A DNA stretch of 64,000 nucleotides from Ixodes scapularis (GCF_016920785.2 NW_024609835.1:170806995-170870994), one strand, 5' to 3'; shown: positions 1-10,839, counted from the first letter of the stretch. Translations and numbers: made by a program. Notes: a model not told the origin generated them from the letters alone.

Positions 1-493
1 GCCTTCGGTCTGATAAAACTTACCGGACGGAGTGCGCGCAAGCCTGCAAGGTGTCCTTATACAGTCAACCATCCATCTCACACGTGACATGTCATGTGCA
101 CCAATAGCCAGAGAGATCTACGGTCACGTTGGCCACAACATTGTTTAAACTTGTTATGGCTAGGCTTCACCAATATTGCAACATGCCCTCTCCTAGTACT
201 TCTAACCTCCTTGCGACGAGAGCGCGAAACGAGAGACGGCGGGAAAAACCATGCAAGGACCGAATGGACCATTGATGCAGGATACTTTGTGTCGGGCAGA
301 CGCTTGCGCCACCTAGCTCACACATGCTCAATTATGGTACTCAGTTTAGTTTCGGTTTCGAAAAGCGACCAAAATTGGTCCTTTGGTGCAGGCTTGGCGC
401 AGATTACTCTTATTTTGGCACAATGTGGCAGGATGTAGCAGGGTTAGTCCCTTGGCGCAGTTTGGCGCAATAGGCGTAGCAATCACATCACTG
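1..493. mobile_element. Right end of a DNA transposon (copy 1 of the CAGTGATGTGATTG family)
   Basis: The segment ends at 480-493 with CAATCACATCACTG, the inverted complement of the left terminus of the complete element at 2230-4384. From about 216 to 493 the two copies are nearly colinear, including repeated ggcgca motifs close to the end. Positions 1-215 do not match copy 2, which is usual for non-autonomous relatives sharing only termini. The LINE ORF2 is interrupted exactly at 494, so this copy landed in the same LINE. Its left terminus must lie outside the window, so its target duplication cannot be checked. Confidence 0.75.
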
Positions 494-1605
494 TTCTAAG
501 CTTTCAGGGCACAGTCCGTTTTCAGAAAGAAGCGGTACTGAGTAAGCCCGGTAATGCCCACTGACTTTATGTACTCTGTCCCATACATCCTTGGTGGTGG
601 CGGTGATATTAATAGAGGAAGCATAATCTTGGAAACTTCGACACTCTGAGACGTGGCACATGTATCTCACATGAGCCTCCATCCGCTTGAAACTGATGAG
701 ATTAGTCACTGTTGGGTAACGTCTAAATATGCCCCATGCTCTGTTCTGCTTTCTTCTTGACTTTTCACAGTCGGCATTCCACCACGGTTTAGGACGGCGG
801 GGTAAGAGAGATGAAGTCATAGGGATAGCTAAAATTGCAGCATTGAGGATGTCGGCGCTAAGCAAATTGGTGACTTCATCGCTGGATATCGATGGGATGG
901 GTTAAGCGATGTACAAGCGAGCTGGGTTGCCTGGCTGAAGACAGACCAGTTTGCTTCCTCAAACTTCCAACGGGGAGTTTATGTAGGCGCTGTAACAGGT
1001 GGGTTTAGTCAGTTCAGAATGATAGGAAAGTGATTGCTCCCACAGGGGTTAGGATTGACAGCCCAGGAAAACAAAGGAAACAATGTTGGATCGCAAAGAG
1101 ACAGACCAATAGATGTAAAAGAATGAGTTGGGGGCACTAAAATAAGTAGACTCTGCTTTGTTCAGCAAGCATATAGCTGTAGAGGAAAGAAAACGCTCTA
1201 TCATCGAGCCAAGTGTATCTGGTCTTCTACTACCCCGCGGGAGACAGGATAGCTTGGGGGAATGCAAAGCGAACAGACGGTTATTAAACAGTCCGACAGA
1301 ACACAAACTGCCACAGCTTCTAGAGTGGTATTCAGCGGGACCTCAACACATGGAGTAGACGGCTGGACAACTATAGCTACTCCACCAGAACTGTGAAACA
1401 GAAGAGGTCTGTCCCTGCGAAAAACCTGAAAGCACCTTAGGATATTAGAGTGACTATTGTTTAAGCGTGTTTCCTGAAGACAAAATGCTATGGGGTGATG
1501 CTGGTCTAACAGAGAGTACACGTCGTCGTAGTTTCGAAGCAGTCCTCGACAGTCCCACTGCAGGAATGCTGCCATCATGCATGAAATAGAAGAAAGACCA
1601 TGCAT
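494..1605 (-). pseudogene. LINE ORF2 fragment: endonuclease plus pre-RT linker
   Basis: The minus-strand ATG at 1603-1605 starts an endonuclease-like sequence (LQWDCRGLLRNYDDVYSLL, then CLQETRL, then SSGGVAIVV), matching the N-terminus of AP-endonuclease domains of non-LTR retrotransposons. Reading frame is lost near 1200-1300 and the domain continues in another frame (RGSMIERFLSST-type motif) down to about 1050. The linker resumes at 865-500 (KPWWNADCEKSRRKQNRAW, a standard pre-RT motif). The frame is cut at 494 by the terminus of a DNA transposon. No reverse-transcriptase motif is present in the window. The ORF1 stop codon TAG abuts this ATG (TAGATG at 1608-1603), an arrangement compatible with termination-reinitiation. 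Confidence 0.82.
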
Positions 1606-2229
1606 CTAGATCTTAAAATCAATTTTGATGCGGGGTGTATTTTTCTTTTTAGATGTATCCTTCGGCCTATCTGTGTTACCATAAGAGGTCGAAGCTAAGG
1701 ACTCTGAGCTTGAGTGGGGCCTGTTGTCCCTGGACTTGGGCCCGCTCTTGTCCATCGGCTCGTCTGGGGCCGCCTCGGGCTGACCTCTAAGGGCCTGTGA
1801 CCGCGACGGCCCACCGGGTTTTAGGGCGCCTTCAGAGGGTCGAGAAGGAAGTCCCCGACCTCGAGGCACCTGGGTTTTGGATGGCGCAGGGATTGAGGAA
1901 CCCTGCGCTTGAATGGACCCCAAAGCGATAGGATCCACATTTCGTTTTGGGGTTAAAGTGGTTTGTGCCACTCCGGATGAGGTTAAGGGGGACTGAGGTC
2001 GTCCGTTGAAATCTGCGTTCCTGTTTACGCCGTCGACCGCGCCGGTCCCCTGCGCGTGGCCTCGGCATAAGAGCCTTGAGAAATAAAAGAATATCTTTTC
2101 CGTGCCTCTGGGTAAGAAATATTTTCTTTGGCCTTTAGTGAGAGAATTTCCTTCTCTCTCTTCCACAGGGGGCAGCTGCGAGAATATGCTGGGTGTGTTC
2201 CCTGGCAGTTGACGCAAAAATGGGTATTG
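1606..2229 (-). pseudogene. LINE ORF1, C-terminal part with third zinc knuckle
   Basis: Just inside the transposon border the frame reads HFCVNCQGTHPAYSRSCPLW, a CCHC-type knuckle followed by an EREIL-like helix and the usual ENISYPEAR motif of arthropod LINE ORF1 (Gag-like RNA-binding) proteins. Downstream comes a proline/serine-rich tail that ends at the TAG at 1606-1608. At least one frameshift around 2030-2100 separates knuckle and tail frames. It is the direct continuation of the ORF1 segment at 4391-5064, split by the transposon between them. Confidence 0.78.
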
Positions 2230-4384
2230 CAGTGATGTGATTGACCTAAGCCGTATTGGAGCACCTATCGGAGCAGCCAAAACGGTGTTTTGGAGCAGAA
2301 AAAGTGGCCTTTGGAGCAGCCAAAACAGTGTGTCGGAGCACCAAAAGTGGCTTCTGGAGCAGCCAAAACAGTGTGTCGGAGCACCAAAAGTGGCTTTTGG
2401 AGCAGATATTCTTAGAAAAATAAAAATATTTGTTTTAAGTGGTGGATAAACGAAGGGCACTTTGCTCGCCGCAATAAATAAATTATGGTCAAGTTAGGCC
2501 ACCTGGGAGTCTTTCAATATGTAACTGAAATGCCAATGGCATGACACATTTTGCAATGCTTCAGTTAAATAATACATATATATGTACACCTGCCGGCAAT
2601 ATGAAGGTGAACACCTTACCTGGTTTCTTGCCTGTTTTACGGCTCCCTAAAGCTATATTAACTCTCAACATTTCAAATGGTACGTGGCTTGGGGTCTAAA
2701 CTTTCCGTTCTAGCCCTCTTCTGGAACAGAGCTTGTTCCAAAACTTGCAGGAGCGACAAAAACAAGAAGAGGGCTGTTCACCTTCATATCGCTCATAGAT
2801 AAATGAGAACCAAACTGCACATACAAAAATTTATTTGAAAATGATCAGCTTAGTAGTAAATATCACAGCAGTAGGTTGACTAGTTATATAATATAATGGA
2901 AGCAGGTCTCCGACTGATGAAACACGCAACTACTGCAGAGCAATGCGAAATTGTACACAAGACAAAGGTGCATTACGAGACTTAGCGGGTGCTTTTCTTT
3001 TCGCTTTTCGAAACTTTCGACAAGGCTGCTCCAAGCCTCGCTTTGCCTACAGAATGAATGTCAACTTTCAATGTCTTCAAAAAAACATTGAAACATCCCA
3101 GAAGTGTACAGTGCTGTAGGCGTTGCCAAGGAATTCCGAAAAACCGCTTGCCGCCGTTTTACTGGTTCCTGAAAAGGCCCGATTTTCGTCAAGAGTAAGC
3201 AAACGTAACACAACGGATTGCAAGCGTTTTGGCTGGTGCCTCTGTCGTGCAATCACGTTCGCATGCACATGAGGGCAACTTCGGCAGGCTTGCAGTTACA
3301 CATGCTTTGTCGCGCGAGCGGAGATGGCTGTTCGACCGAAACCGAAACCATGTCACTCCGCTCCTTTGCCAACTGGTTCCCAAAACTGTAAACAAAATGT
3401 AAGTCTCCAGCATACGACAAAAAAGTCCAGCGGAACGTGCTTGCAAGGCGTTCAAACAGGGTACACGTTAAACACACACAAAAAACGGAACCTGAGCGCA
3501 TCGATGCAAGACATCGCGAGCCAGGGGCAAAAAGTTCTTGGAGCGCTTTGTGCAATGACTGAACTCGAGAAAAACAAGAGCGTATTGCGGGTTCAGCGTG
3601 CATACATTGCCTTCTTTGTTTTAGATCACTTCTCTTCACCAACTCTCTTTCGCGGGAGATTTTTCGCGTACCGGGGTCCCTCTCGAAAGGAAGCCTACTG
3701 AGAGGAACCTAGGTAATCAATACTTTGACACAGCAAACGCAGGTAAAGAGGGATTCTTGCAGTAGCGTATGATTTAAGCAACAACAGGAATGTTCATGAA
3801 CATGCGGCAGCCCTTACATTTCAGTTTAGAAAGCGCCACGTGTGCAGCGACGTGGAGACAGCAACACCCGACGTTGCGCGACCACGGTGACTGACAGCCA
3901 TAGACCAAATATAGTTTTCCTACGACCGTTGTTTTCAGGAGCGAGTGCTTCAGCTCACAGAGTAACTCCCGCCGCGCAAAAACGCGGTTTCGTTTCACAG
4001 AATGACGGCATGGCTGGCCTGGTACCCGGTACGCTACTGTCGGAGCATCCACACATGCCCGCGTCTATGTTTGAAAAAAAAATTTAAAAAGACGCGAGAC
4101 GAGACTTACGAGCGCGAGAAACGAGAGACGGTGGGAAAAATCATGCAAGACCGGATGGACCATTGATGCAGGGTACTTTGTGTCGGGCGGCCGCTTGCGC
4201 CACCTAGCTCACGCATGCTCAATTATGGTACTCAGCTTAGTTTTGGTGTGGAAAGGCGACTAAAATTGCTCCTTTCGCGCAGGCTTGGCGCAGATTACCC
4301 ATATTTTGGCAAAATGTAGCAGGATGTAGCAGGGTTAGCCCCTCGGCGCAGTTTGGCGCAATTGGCACAGCAATCACATCACTG
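2230..4384. mobile_element. Complete DNA transposon, 14-bp TIRs, 6-bp TSD (copy 2)
   Basis: The left end CAGTGATGTGATTG (2230-2243) and right end CAATCACATCACTG (4371-4384) are exact inverted complements. The flanks carry GTATTG at 2224-2229 and 4385-4390. Removing element plus one duplication rejoins the LINE ORF1 in frame, which verifies the insertion independently. The left subterminal region has a 43-bp tandem repeat and the right end has ggcgca-rich sequence. I see no convincing transposase in the 2.1 kb, so it is probably non-autonomous. A 6-bp duplication does not fit hAT (8), piggyBac/Kolobok (TTAA) or mariner (TA); Dada- and IS3EU-type superfamilies have about 6, but the assignment is open. 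Confidence 0.9.
2270..2398. repeat. 43-bp tandem repeat, three units
   Basis: The motif beginning ggagcagccaaaac recurs at 2270, 2313 and 2356, with a partial fourth at 2399, giving a constant 43-bp period. It sits just inside the left terminus of the DNA transposon, where subterminal repeats often act as transposase-binding sites in other families; that role here is inference. Confidence 0.85.
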
Positions 4385-4390
4385 GTATTG

Positions 4391-5064
4391 TTGCCACGGT
4401 TGTCGGAGGGGTGGTCAGTGCTTGCACATTTTGCACAGGTGGCTTTTCCTCTGCAGGTTAGTGACCCATGTCCAAAGCGCTGGCAGCGGAAGCAACGCCT
4501 TGGATTGGGGACGTAGGGGCGAACTTTGCAGTTGAGATACCCGGCTTTAACTGTGGAGGGGAGCGTCGTCGAGTTGAACGTTAGCACAATGTGTTTTGTG
4601 TCCCGTTCTTCACCGTCGCGACGGATAGTCATTCGTCGCACAGCGACCACCTCTTGATCTTGAAGTCCCTCAAGTATCTCGTCGGTAGATATTCCAAGTA
4701 GATCCTCTTCTGAGATGACAGCCTGCGTGCTGTTCAGTGAGCGATGTGGAGTCACTGATACTTTGTAATCTCCTACTTGGTTGAGTGCAAGAAGTGCTTT
4801 GCTTTGCTCAGCATTTGTGACCTCCACAAGCAGGTTGCCAGATGGAAGTTTTTTGGCTTTAAAAGACTTTTCAATTACATTTTCTAGGGTCTTTGTGACC
4901 AAGAACAGGGAAAGCTTTGCAAGTGGTTGATCTTTGTTCTCCGAGTGCATTACTAAAAATTTAGGAAAATTCATGCCTGGCAAGGTAAGGCTTGTTGATG
5001 TTGTCTCTTCAGTACGGGTCCTTTTTGGGGCCCGATCAAGGAAAGATTTAGCTTTGGTACCCAT
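4391..5064 (-). pseudogene. LINE ORF1, N-terminal part with two zinc knuckles
   Basis: The likely start is the ATG at 5062-5064 (MGTKAKSFLDRAPKRTRTEE). An upstream in-frame extension to 5235 looks like leader rather than protein. The body carries an RRM-like segment (SLFLVTKTLENVIEKSFKAK, later GEERDTKHIVLTFN) and two knuckles, CFRCQRFGHGSLTC and CAKCASTDHPSDN, the order typical of Gag-like ORF1 proteins of arthropod Jockey/I LINEs. The frame is open across the whole segment and ends only because the DNA transposon begins at 4384; beyond that point the apparent coding is transposon sequence. Confidence 0.85.
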
Positions 5065-5620
5065 ATGAATGGGAAAAGGATTTCGGCACCTGCGGTGTGC
5101 CGCCCACCATCGAGCCCAACTTAGGGAGTAGTCAGCAGCCCATAACAAAATGGGCTTTGCTGGAATCACTGATCTACTAGCACTTAACCAGGTGCTATAC
5201 CCAAGTGTGGTTAGGATAAGGGTATCTGCCACCACACAAGGTTGGCCCTTGCCGCCAAAGAAGGTGAAAGTGAGGGAGCGAGAAGGGGAGAAAAGAGGGG
5301 ATAGTAGAAGAAAAGGCGACTAGACTGAATCATCCTGGCCAAGCCTTACCAGGACTCCCGTCTACGAGAAGCGGGGGCCGAAGTGGTGTATTGCCTCACC
5401 CGGGGGGCCCCGAAGGGTCCAAACCTACCCCGGGCTCGGCTCAACCACCCAGGATGCCCTTTCCCCCAAACACGGGAAAGCCACACACAGCCAGACGTGG
5501 GCGGGCGAACCCGAATGGCTCGGGGTCCGTGGAGACGCCACTCTCCAAACACCTGCTTTCACAGGTGCCCCGCCCCCTGCGGGGATGCAGCACGGAGGCA
5601 TGCGGAAGACACATTGAGTG
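5065..5620 (-). other. GC-rich 5' leader of the LINE
   Basis: Between the ORF1 start and about 5620 the sequence is C/G-rich on the minus strand, unlike the AT-rich surroundings, and has no coherent frame. LINE 5' regions of this type usually hold an internal promoter. The true 5' end could not be fixed because no target duplication was identified. Confidence 0.5.
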
Positions 5621-5639
5621 ATATCATTGGGAGCTTAAG

Positions 5640-6660
5640 ACCCTAGTTTGTCTTAGCAGAGTAGCTGCCATCCCACTAATTAACTGTGTTTCTCGCGTCT
5701 TTTCTATCTTGACATCGCCGAAATCGTCTGGAAATTTAGACAATCTCTGCGTTCAACCCAGCAGGACACTAATCGGCCAGCGCAATTGAAGAGGAATCTC
5801 AATACTTCGTCTGCTTCAAGCCGATGGGACCAACCGAATAGCGTCAAAGAGTGACGTCGTGTTATTCGTCTATCTCGCTGTAAGCATCCTTTCATCGACT
5901 AAACCAATCAAGTGCCACGATGTCCCGTGACTTGCACTTTTAGTGTCTAAGTTTGTGGTTATATGTTTTCGAGCCTTTGACTGTGCCGATGAAAAAACCT
6001 ACACGGTGAGTAAAGACGCCATTTTCCTTTCCTTCTACCTATCTGAAAAGTGGGGTAAACCAATAATAAAATGTTTTTATCCTTTGCTTCGCCTAAGCTC
6101 CTCTCGGCGCAGGTGTGGCGCAATTCTTAGCAAAAATGACACTTCGGCGCAAAATATAGCGGACTTTCATTCGTGGTGCAATCTGGCGTGAAGGCCCGTG
6201 GCACTTCTATCGCAGCTATACTGTTTCACCTTGCGACGGGCTGCAACGGATGCTGCTAGCCACATCGGACAATCCAGCGCTGCGAACACATTGCGTGACT
6301 ATGTGCCTTGTAAGTTGCTGCGCCCCTCGCAAATTGGCCTCGATGGCATGGTGCGTCCGTTGCAGTCCATCGGAAGATCAAACAGAGCATAGGAAAACGA
6401 TGCCTGCTCACCAAACCACAGCTCCAGCTGAGGGTGTTCCACCAAGTCCGAGACTGTGGATTTTCAAACTGGCTTCTTAGGAACCCAGGAATTGCCCAGA
6501 CTAACCTCGGCGGTTCCCTGAGCTCCCAAACTTTCCCGACTCTCTCTGCCCCGTGTAAAGCGCTTTTGCCGTTTAAACGCTATTCCAGAATATCTTATGG
6601 AATAGCACACTGATGCACAACTATGAGCCAATCACTCACCATTATGGGAATTATTCTTTA
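5640..6660. other. Non-coding stretch with ggcgca-motif repeat relic
   Basis: No convincing gene. Around 6100-6190 repeated ggcgca motifs resemble the right subterminal region of the DNA transposon at 2230-4384, suggesting an old copy without preserved terminus. The rest shows no recognisable structure. Confidence 0.35.
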
Positions 6661-6684
6661 GAGGGCCGTAGGCCTCTCAACTGC

Positions 6685-6690
6685 TTTATT
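6685..6690 (-). terminator. Poly(A) signal AATAAA (minus strand)
   Basis: tttatt on the plus strand reads AATAAA on the minus strand, just downstream of both possible stop codons of the terminal exon (6759-6761 or 6694-6696). The position supports a genuine 3' end for the minus-strand gene. Confidence 0.5.
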
Positions 6691-6693
6691 GTA

Positions 6694-7093
6694 TCACAGC
6701 GGGGGGAAGGGTGCCTCCGCCGTCAATCGAGAGATAGGGGTTGCTCGATGTCTAAACGTTACATTTCGGCCGGGTAATTTTCCTCGGACCATCCTCGTTC
6801 GAAATGCAACTGTAGGATGTCCGCACAATCGCCGCTTGATGGAGTGCCTCGGGCAATGATGAGCGAGACTGCAGTATGCGGCGAGTGCCAAAGCCGTGCC
6901 ACTCACCACTGCGGGTGCAGCCACGAGGTATGAGCCGTACTCGGTGCTGCAGTCCGGGTAGAAGTAGATCCAGTTGTTCTTGTTCTCTTTGTAGAAAGGA
7001 TGTTCCCTGGTGGGCAGCAACACGGATGGGTCACCAAAGAACAGGTACACGAGGGTGCCCGGCAAGAAGGCTTGCTTCACTTCGTCGAAGAAA
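6694..7093 (-). CDS. Terminal exon of minus-strand host gene, unknown function
   Basis: A splice acceptor ending TTCCACAG precedes 7093. The exon reads FFDEVKQAFLPGTLVYLFFG, then DPSVLLPTREHPFYKENKN, then NWIYFYPDCSTEYGSYLV, clearly protein-like and free of stops. A GTGAGT donor-like site lies at 6906. Past about 6885 two frames compete. One runs on to a stop at 6694. Another, one base shifted, reads SLIIARGTPSSGDCADILQL and stops at 6759. The second looks more protein-like, so there is either a tiny intron, a frameshift or a sequence error. The first codon is completed by the two leftover bases of the 10718-10839 exon. An LDxD motif upstream and the compact strand-rich pattern suggest a PIN/NYN-like nuclease fold, but this is weak inference. 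Confidence 0.6.
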
Positions 7094-7145
7094 CTGTGGA
7101 ATATTGCGACATTTACCGTTTTAAGCTTGAAAGTGTTGGGTAAAG

Positions 7146-7853
7146 TACCATATTTTCCAGACTATAGTCCGCACCTGGTATATAGTAGTCCACAGGGGCA
7201 GACTTGGGGTCAAAAATAAAAGTTTTTGCCTAGTTTGCACGCCGTGTATAGACTGCACCTGGTGCTCAATCGACATGAAAGTCTTCTCATACAGAGCAGA
7301 GCAAATCTATGCTTTCTTAGCTCACAAAAAAGCTTGTATCGTACATAAATCACCGCTAAACTCTTTCATTCACAAAATTCGCCATGTCTCACTATAATGA
7401 GCAATATTGAAAAACTAAATTCCTGTATAGTCCTCATCCAGGCTTGTCCCCGGAAATTGTTGAGGACATCTGACAATTTCCAGGGTGCTGAGTGGAGCAG
7501 GAGGGGGCAATTACTGGAACTTTTGTTCTTCGCTGCCCTTTCTCTGCCGCGCTGCCGTGATTTTGTTTGCCGGGATAATGCAGTTCCAATGAGCAGTGCC
7601 CCGCAAGTCTGTCAAACACAACAATCTGGGGCGCCGCGCATTTTGAAAACTATCGTTGTTTTGTTCAGTGTGGGCAAAATGTAGAGGTGGGTTGAACGCA
7701 GCAGGGGTGGACAGTCAGCGAGACTGGTGGGCGGCAGAACCACCACCGCCGCCTGCTGTGGGAAAGACCCGCAACCGTAAACAATCTGCACCGCATAAAA
7801 TTTAAACTTTCAAAAATGCGTAGTTTCTGGACTATAGCCCGCAATATACAGTA
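7146..7853. mobile_element. pogo/Tigger-like non-autonomous element (TA TSD)
   Basis: The left end TACCATATTTTCCAGACTAT and the inverted complement of the right end (TACTGTATATTGCGGGCTAT) match at most positions, both continuing with AGTCC. The ends coincide with TA dinucleotides, as expected for Tc1/mariner-pogo insertions. Internally the motif actatag / gtatagactgcacctgg repeats near the left end. There is no transposase frame, so it is a roughly 700-bp MITE-like copy, with enough divergence between termini to be old. Confidence 0.65.
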
Positions 7854-8046
7854 CAAGCAAAAAGTAGGGGGCGTGCAAATAGTCGTTCAAATCAAATAGC
7901 ACAGTGTCACTTCCAGCTCCAACACTGCTAAAAAAAAAAGACTGCCGTGGTGGCTTTCCCTTGTGCTGTTAGGGTTACGAATCACGTGGTGCCGTTCGGC
8001 TCGAACCACCGTTCGCACACCCCCTAGGCACTAAAAGAATGAGGAT

Positions 8047-8134
8047 GGCAGGGCATGTCTTTCGAATGCTCAGACTTCCAGCGTGCAAACGGCAGGGCAT
8101 GTCTTTCGAACGCTCCGACTTCCAGCGTGCGCTT
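8047..8134. repeat. 44-bp tandem duplication
   Basis: Two adjacent copies starting ggcagggcatgtctttcga (8047 and 8091) differ at only a few positions, indicating a recent local duplication in otherwise non-coding DNA. Confidence 0.85.
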
Positions 8135-8372
8135 GTTGGCTCCCGCCGTGATTGGGCTGTGCATGCATGCTCAATGTGCACGAGACGTCGTAGGAAACTG
8201 GCGCTGGAGGCGGGGCAACTCAAGCTCCTCCCTCCCGTTCTCACCTTGTCGGTGACTAAGGTAAAAAGTATGTGGAGCAGAACAAAGCAACTGGTGGATT
8301 ATTTCACGCTTTGAGGAAAGTAAACGGCACAATGAGAAAAACATGCTTTTGAGTGTGGATAAAGTATGATGG

Positions 8373-8481
8373 ACAAAACGTTTTTTGGGGAATCTGCAAT
8401 TCCGTTTTGAAAGGCTCTCTTCTAGTTTTAGGAGCTGTATCTCGATTCGGCAAAGTCACGGAACCCCAAAAAACGTTTTGT
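8373..8481. repeat. Perfect 18-bp inverted repeat, 73-bp spacer
   Basis: acaaaacgttttttgggg at 8373-8390 is exactly complementary to 8464-8481. It could be the termini of a very small foldback element or a hairpin; no target duplication was obvious. Confidence 0.7.
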
Positions 8482-9288
8482 GGCAGAGGACGGTGAATGA
8501 AGCGGGGAATGTCCCGAGTGCTTATCACCTGCCAACAATGTAGCCAAGAAAACTAGCTTAGAAATAGGATAAGACACTCTGTCTCCTTGCATAACTGCAC
8601 TTGCAAGGCAAAGTTTGTTTTGTTTAATACAATCCACCCTGGTGCCCACTTATTCCCAAGAAAGATGTATGGAAAAATATATTGGCCCTAGTAGTAAAAG
8701 CCCCCCCCCCCCAAAAAAAAAACTCAATATTTCAACAGAAGCACAGGCTTATGACATTCAGCAAGGCGGATCCCTCGGCGGTTTCAACCACTATCATAGA
8801 TCAAGTTAGGTAAATCTAGAGTCACTGTACAAGTTCCCAGAGTAACACATTCCTTTTCTTTTTGTGTTTTGCCGGCAACATATTCACTCTAGCCGATCGT
8901 GTTTTGGCTTGGTGAGCATCATTGGACGGTAGTGATCACGTGACACAAGCACCGCTAGACTCACCTCCATCAGCACTTCAAGCGGCTCTAATCGCCATCA
9001 TCTTGGGTCCAGCAAATAACTGCTCATTGAACGCGCGTTTACGCGCCGTCTTTTCTACGCGGTTACCGACGTCAAAAGCAAGGAGGTTGTGTACTTAGTG
9101 GCACAATGCCTGCTTGTTGAGCTTTTAGGTGCAGCAGCAGGTCTGAGGATGGAAAGAGACTCATCCGGATTCCGTTTGGAAAGAACACAACTGCAAGACA
9201 GAGGAAGAAGACTTGGCTGGCCATAGCAAAACGGAAAGATTTCGAGCCCACTGCAACAAGCAAGCTTTGTGAGGTGAGTGCCAATTAC

Positions 9289-9325
9289 AGCTGGTTTATT
9301 CCGCGTATCGCGGAATGAACCAGCT
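9289..9325. repeat. Tight 17-bp-stem hairpin
   Basis: agctggtttattccgcg, loop tat, then cgcggaatgaaccagct. Sixteen of 17 positions pair as Watson-Crick and the remaining one can wobble in RNA. It lies in the intron of the minus-strand gene; function unknown. Confidence 0.75.
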
Positions 9326-10717
9326 CTTTCAACACGCTCCAATGTACATCACTCACTATTGCCTTCATACCCCTGCCGACGCGTAGACCCAAGATGGCGG
9401 CGCCATGGTTTCGGTTTCAGTGCCCGGTTCTAGAATGAACCTTCAAAGTTTCGTTACTCTGAGAACCCATACAGCGACTCTAGGTAAATGCACTTGAAAG
9501 CTAACTGTTGTAATTTCCAAGGAAAGGACCAAAAGAATATTTTCCAAGAATAGTAGACGTGCAGCACAAACATGCAATATCTGTTTAAATTCGGTGTCTG
9601 ACACTACCCTGCTTAAATAAATGCCAGAAAAGTGCCCATGTCATGTCTAAGCTAATCGTGTTGCACAATGCACATGCTTATGGAATGTATTAAAGTAAAA
9701 TTAAAAGTACTCTGATCTTACTCAAATACTTCAAAGAAGGACTGAAGTGCGTCTGTACTTGAGAAAAAAACACTTAAATCATTCTCATTTGGCCGCCAAG
9801 ATCACAAGCATTGAGGTTATTTTTCACTTTGGTGCACAGGGGCAGCAGAAAATCACATTCAAAGTACCGCTGAAGGCCCTCCTTCCCGGAGCGTCAAGTC
9901 ACATTGGGAGTTTTCGGAATCTCCGCTCTCTGGAGTCTTTAGCACTGCTATTTTCAAAAAGGCCAGAAAAAGACGTCATGACCAGTCTCAGTGTGGGGGA
10001 GTATACCTGGCAAGCTTGCAATTGCACGAGCTGCCCACACGATCGACACACTCTTGACAGCCGAAAGATACTAGTACAACGTAGCGACTGGTCGGAGGTA
10101 TTTTTTGTTTTCTCGAGTTTAGTTACATCTTCGGGGAAAACGAACGTGATATTCAGGTTCACGGGATAAAAATACTTATTCACCTTTAACTCATTTTTTT
10201 TCAAGAACCTCTTCAACTTTCTTTTAAAAGGACCATGAAAAGAAAAAGATTTTTTTTTTAACAGTTCGGTTGAGACATGCAAGCAAAAAACTAAATTTTA
10301 TAAAAAAAAAAACAAAAAAAAAAACAACCTTATTAGAGCAATATTGACGGTGTGGGACGTGATTTAGTCAGTAGTCACCTCCTTTCCGCTTGTTTTCTCT
10401 CTCGGCATTTCGGGAGCGTAAAGGAGAGGTGGATCTGCTTGGGCCATCACATTGAGGTTGACAGAATGTATAACCATGTCGTTAAGGTGAAAAGAGTGCT
10501 TGACCATTCCGTGATGGCATGGACTTTGTGCACAAAATTTAAAATAAATCTCGCGCCGTCAATTTTGCTCTTATTTTTTTGTTTTTTTCGCGTAAAATTA
10601 TTTTTTTGACACCAAATCCCAATCAGACCGGATAAAAATATATATATATATTTTTTTTTTCAGGGACATTTTAAGTACAAAGTACTTAAGGCCGTTGTCG
10701 TTTAGTGAACTCCTCAC

Positions 10718-10839
10718 CTCCTCTTGTCGATATCCAGGAAGACAACATGCAGCAGTTGATCCAAAGGCACGTCAGCAGGCAGCAGCTTAGACTCGTCCAC
10801 TTCGTGTACCTCAGGTACGGCTGCCTCTAACGGATCATC
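10718..10839 (-). CDS. Internal exon of minus-strand host gene
   Basis: Minus strand: acceptor CTCACGGCAG ending at 10840, 122 bp of open frame, then donor GTGAGG beginning at 10717. It encodes DDPLEAAVPEVHEVDESKLL followed by PADVPLDQLLHVVFLDIDKR, acidic then hydrophobic. The frame starts in phase 0, matching the phase-0 end of the large exon at 19799-21319, and leaves two bases that pair with the single leading base of the exon at 7093. The phase match across three separately found exons is the main reason to join them. I do not recognise the family. The hydrophobic strand ending LDID is reminiscent of the first strand of NYN/PIN-like domains. Confidence 0.6.

Larger units (their letters stand above)
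494..5620 (-). mobile_element. Jockey/I-type LINE interrupted by two DNA transposons
   Basis: Read on the minus strand there is a GC-rich leader (about 5620-5065), ORF1 with zinc knuckles, and ORF2 beginning with an apurinic-like endonuclease. The element is not two separate copies: ORF1 stops at the right border of the 2230-4384 transposon and resumes at its left border, after the 6-bp duplication GTATTG, within the zinc-knuckle block. The reverse transcriptase and 3' end lie beyond the left window edge or are lost. Several frameshifts in ORF1-C and ORF2 show it is dead. The clade (Jockey or I group) is inferred from the EN-type ORF2 and zinc-knuckle ORF1; a tree would be needed to fix it. 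Confidence 0.8.

Noticed and set aside
494..5064. Two separate LINE copies sharing a common 3' tail
   Set aside because: The shared tail is the terminus of a DNA transposon: TIRs and a 6-bp duplication show a single LINE interrupted by two insertions.
4391..5235. In-frame extension of ORF1 upstream of the ATG at 5064
   Set aside because: The added 57 residues look like translated leader and differ in composition from the Gag-like body; the ATG at 5062-5064 is the better start.
9072..9284. Small secreted protein on the minus strand (hydrophobic MASQVFFLCLAVVFF start)
   Set aside because: The hydrophobic run coincides with a polypyrimidine tract, three frames compete, and no flanking support exists.
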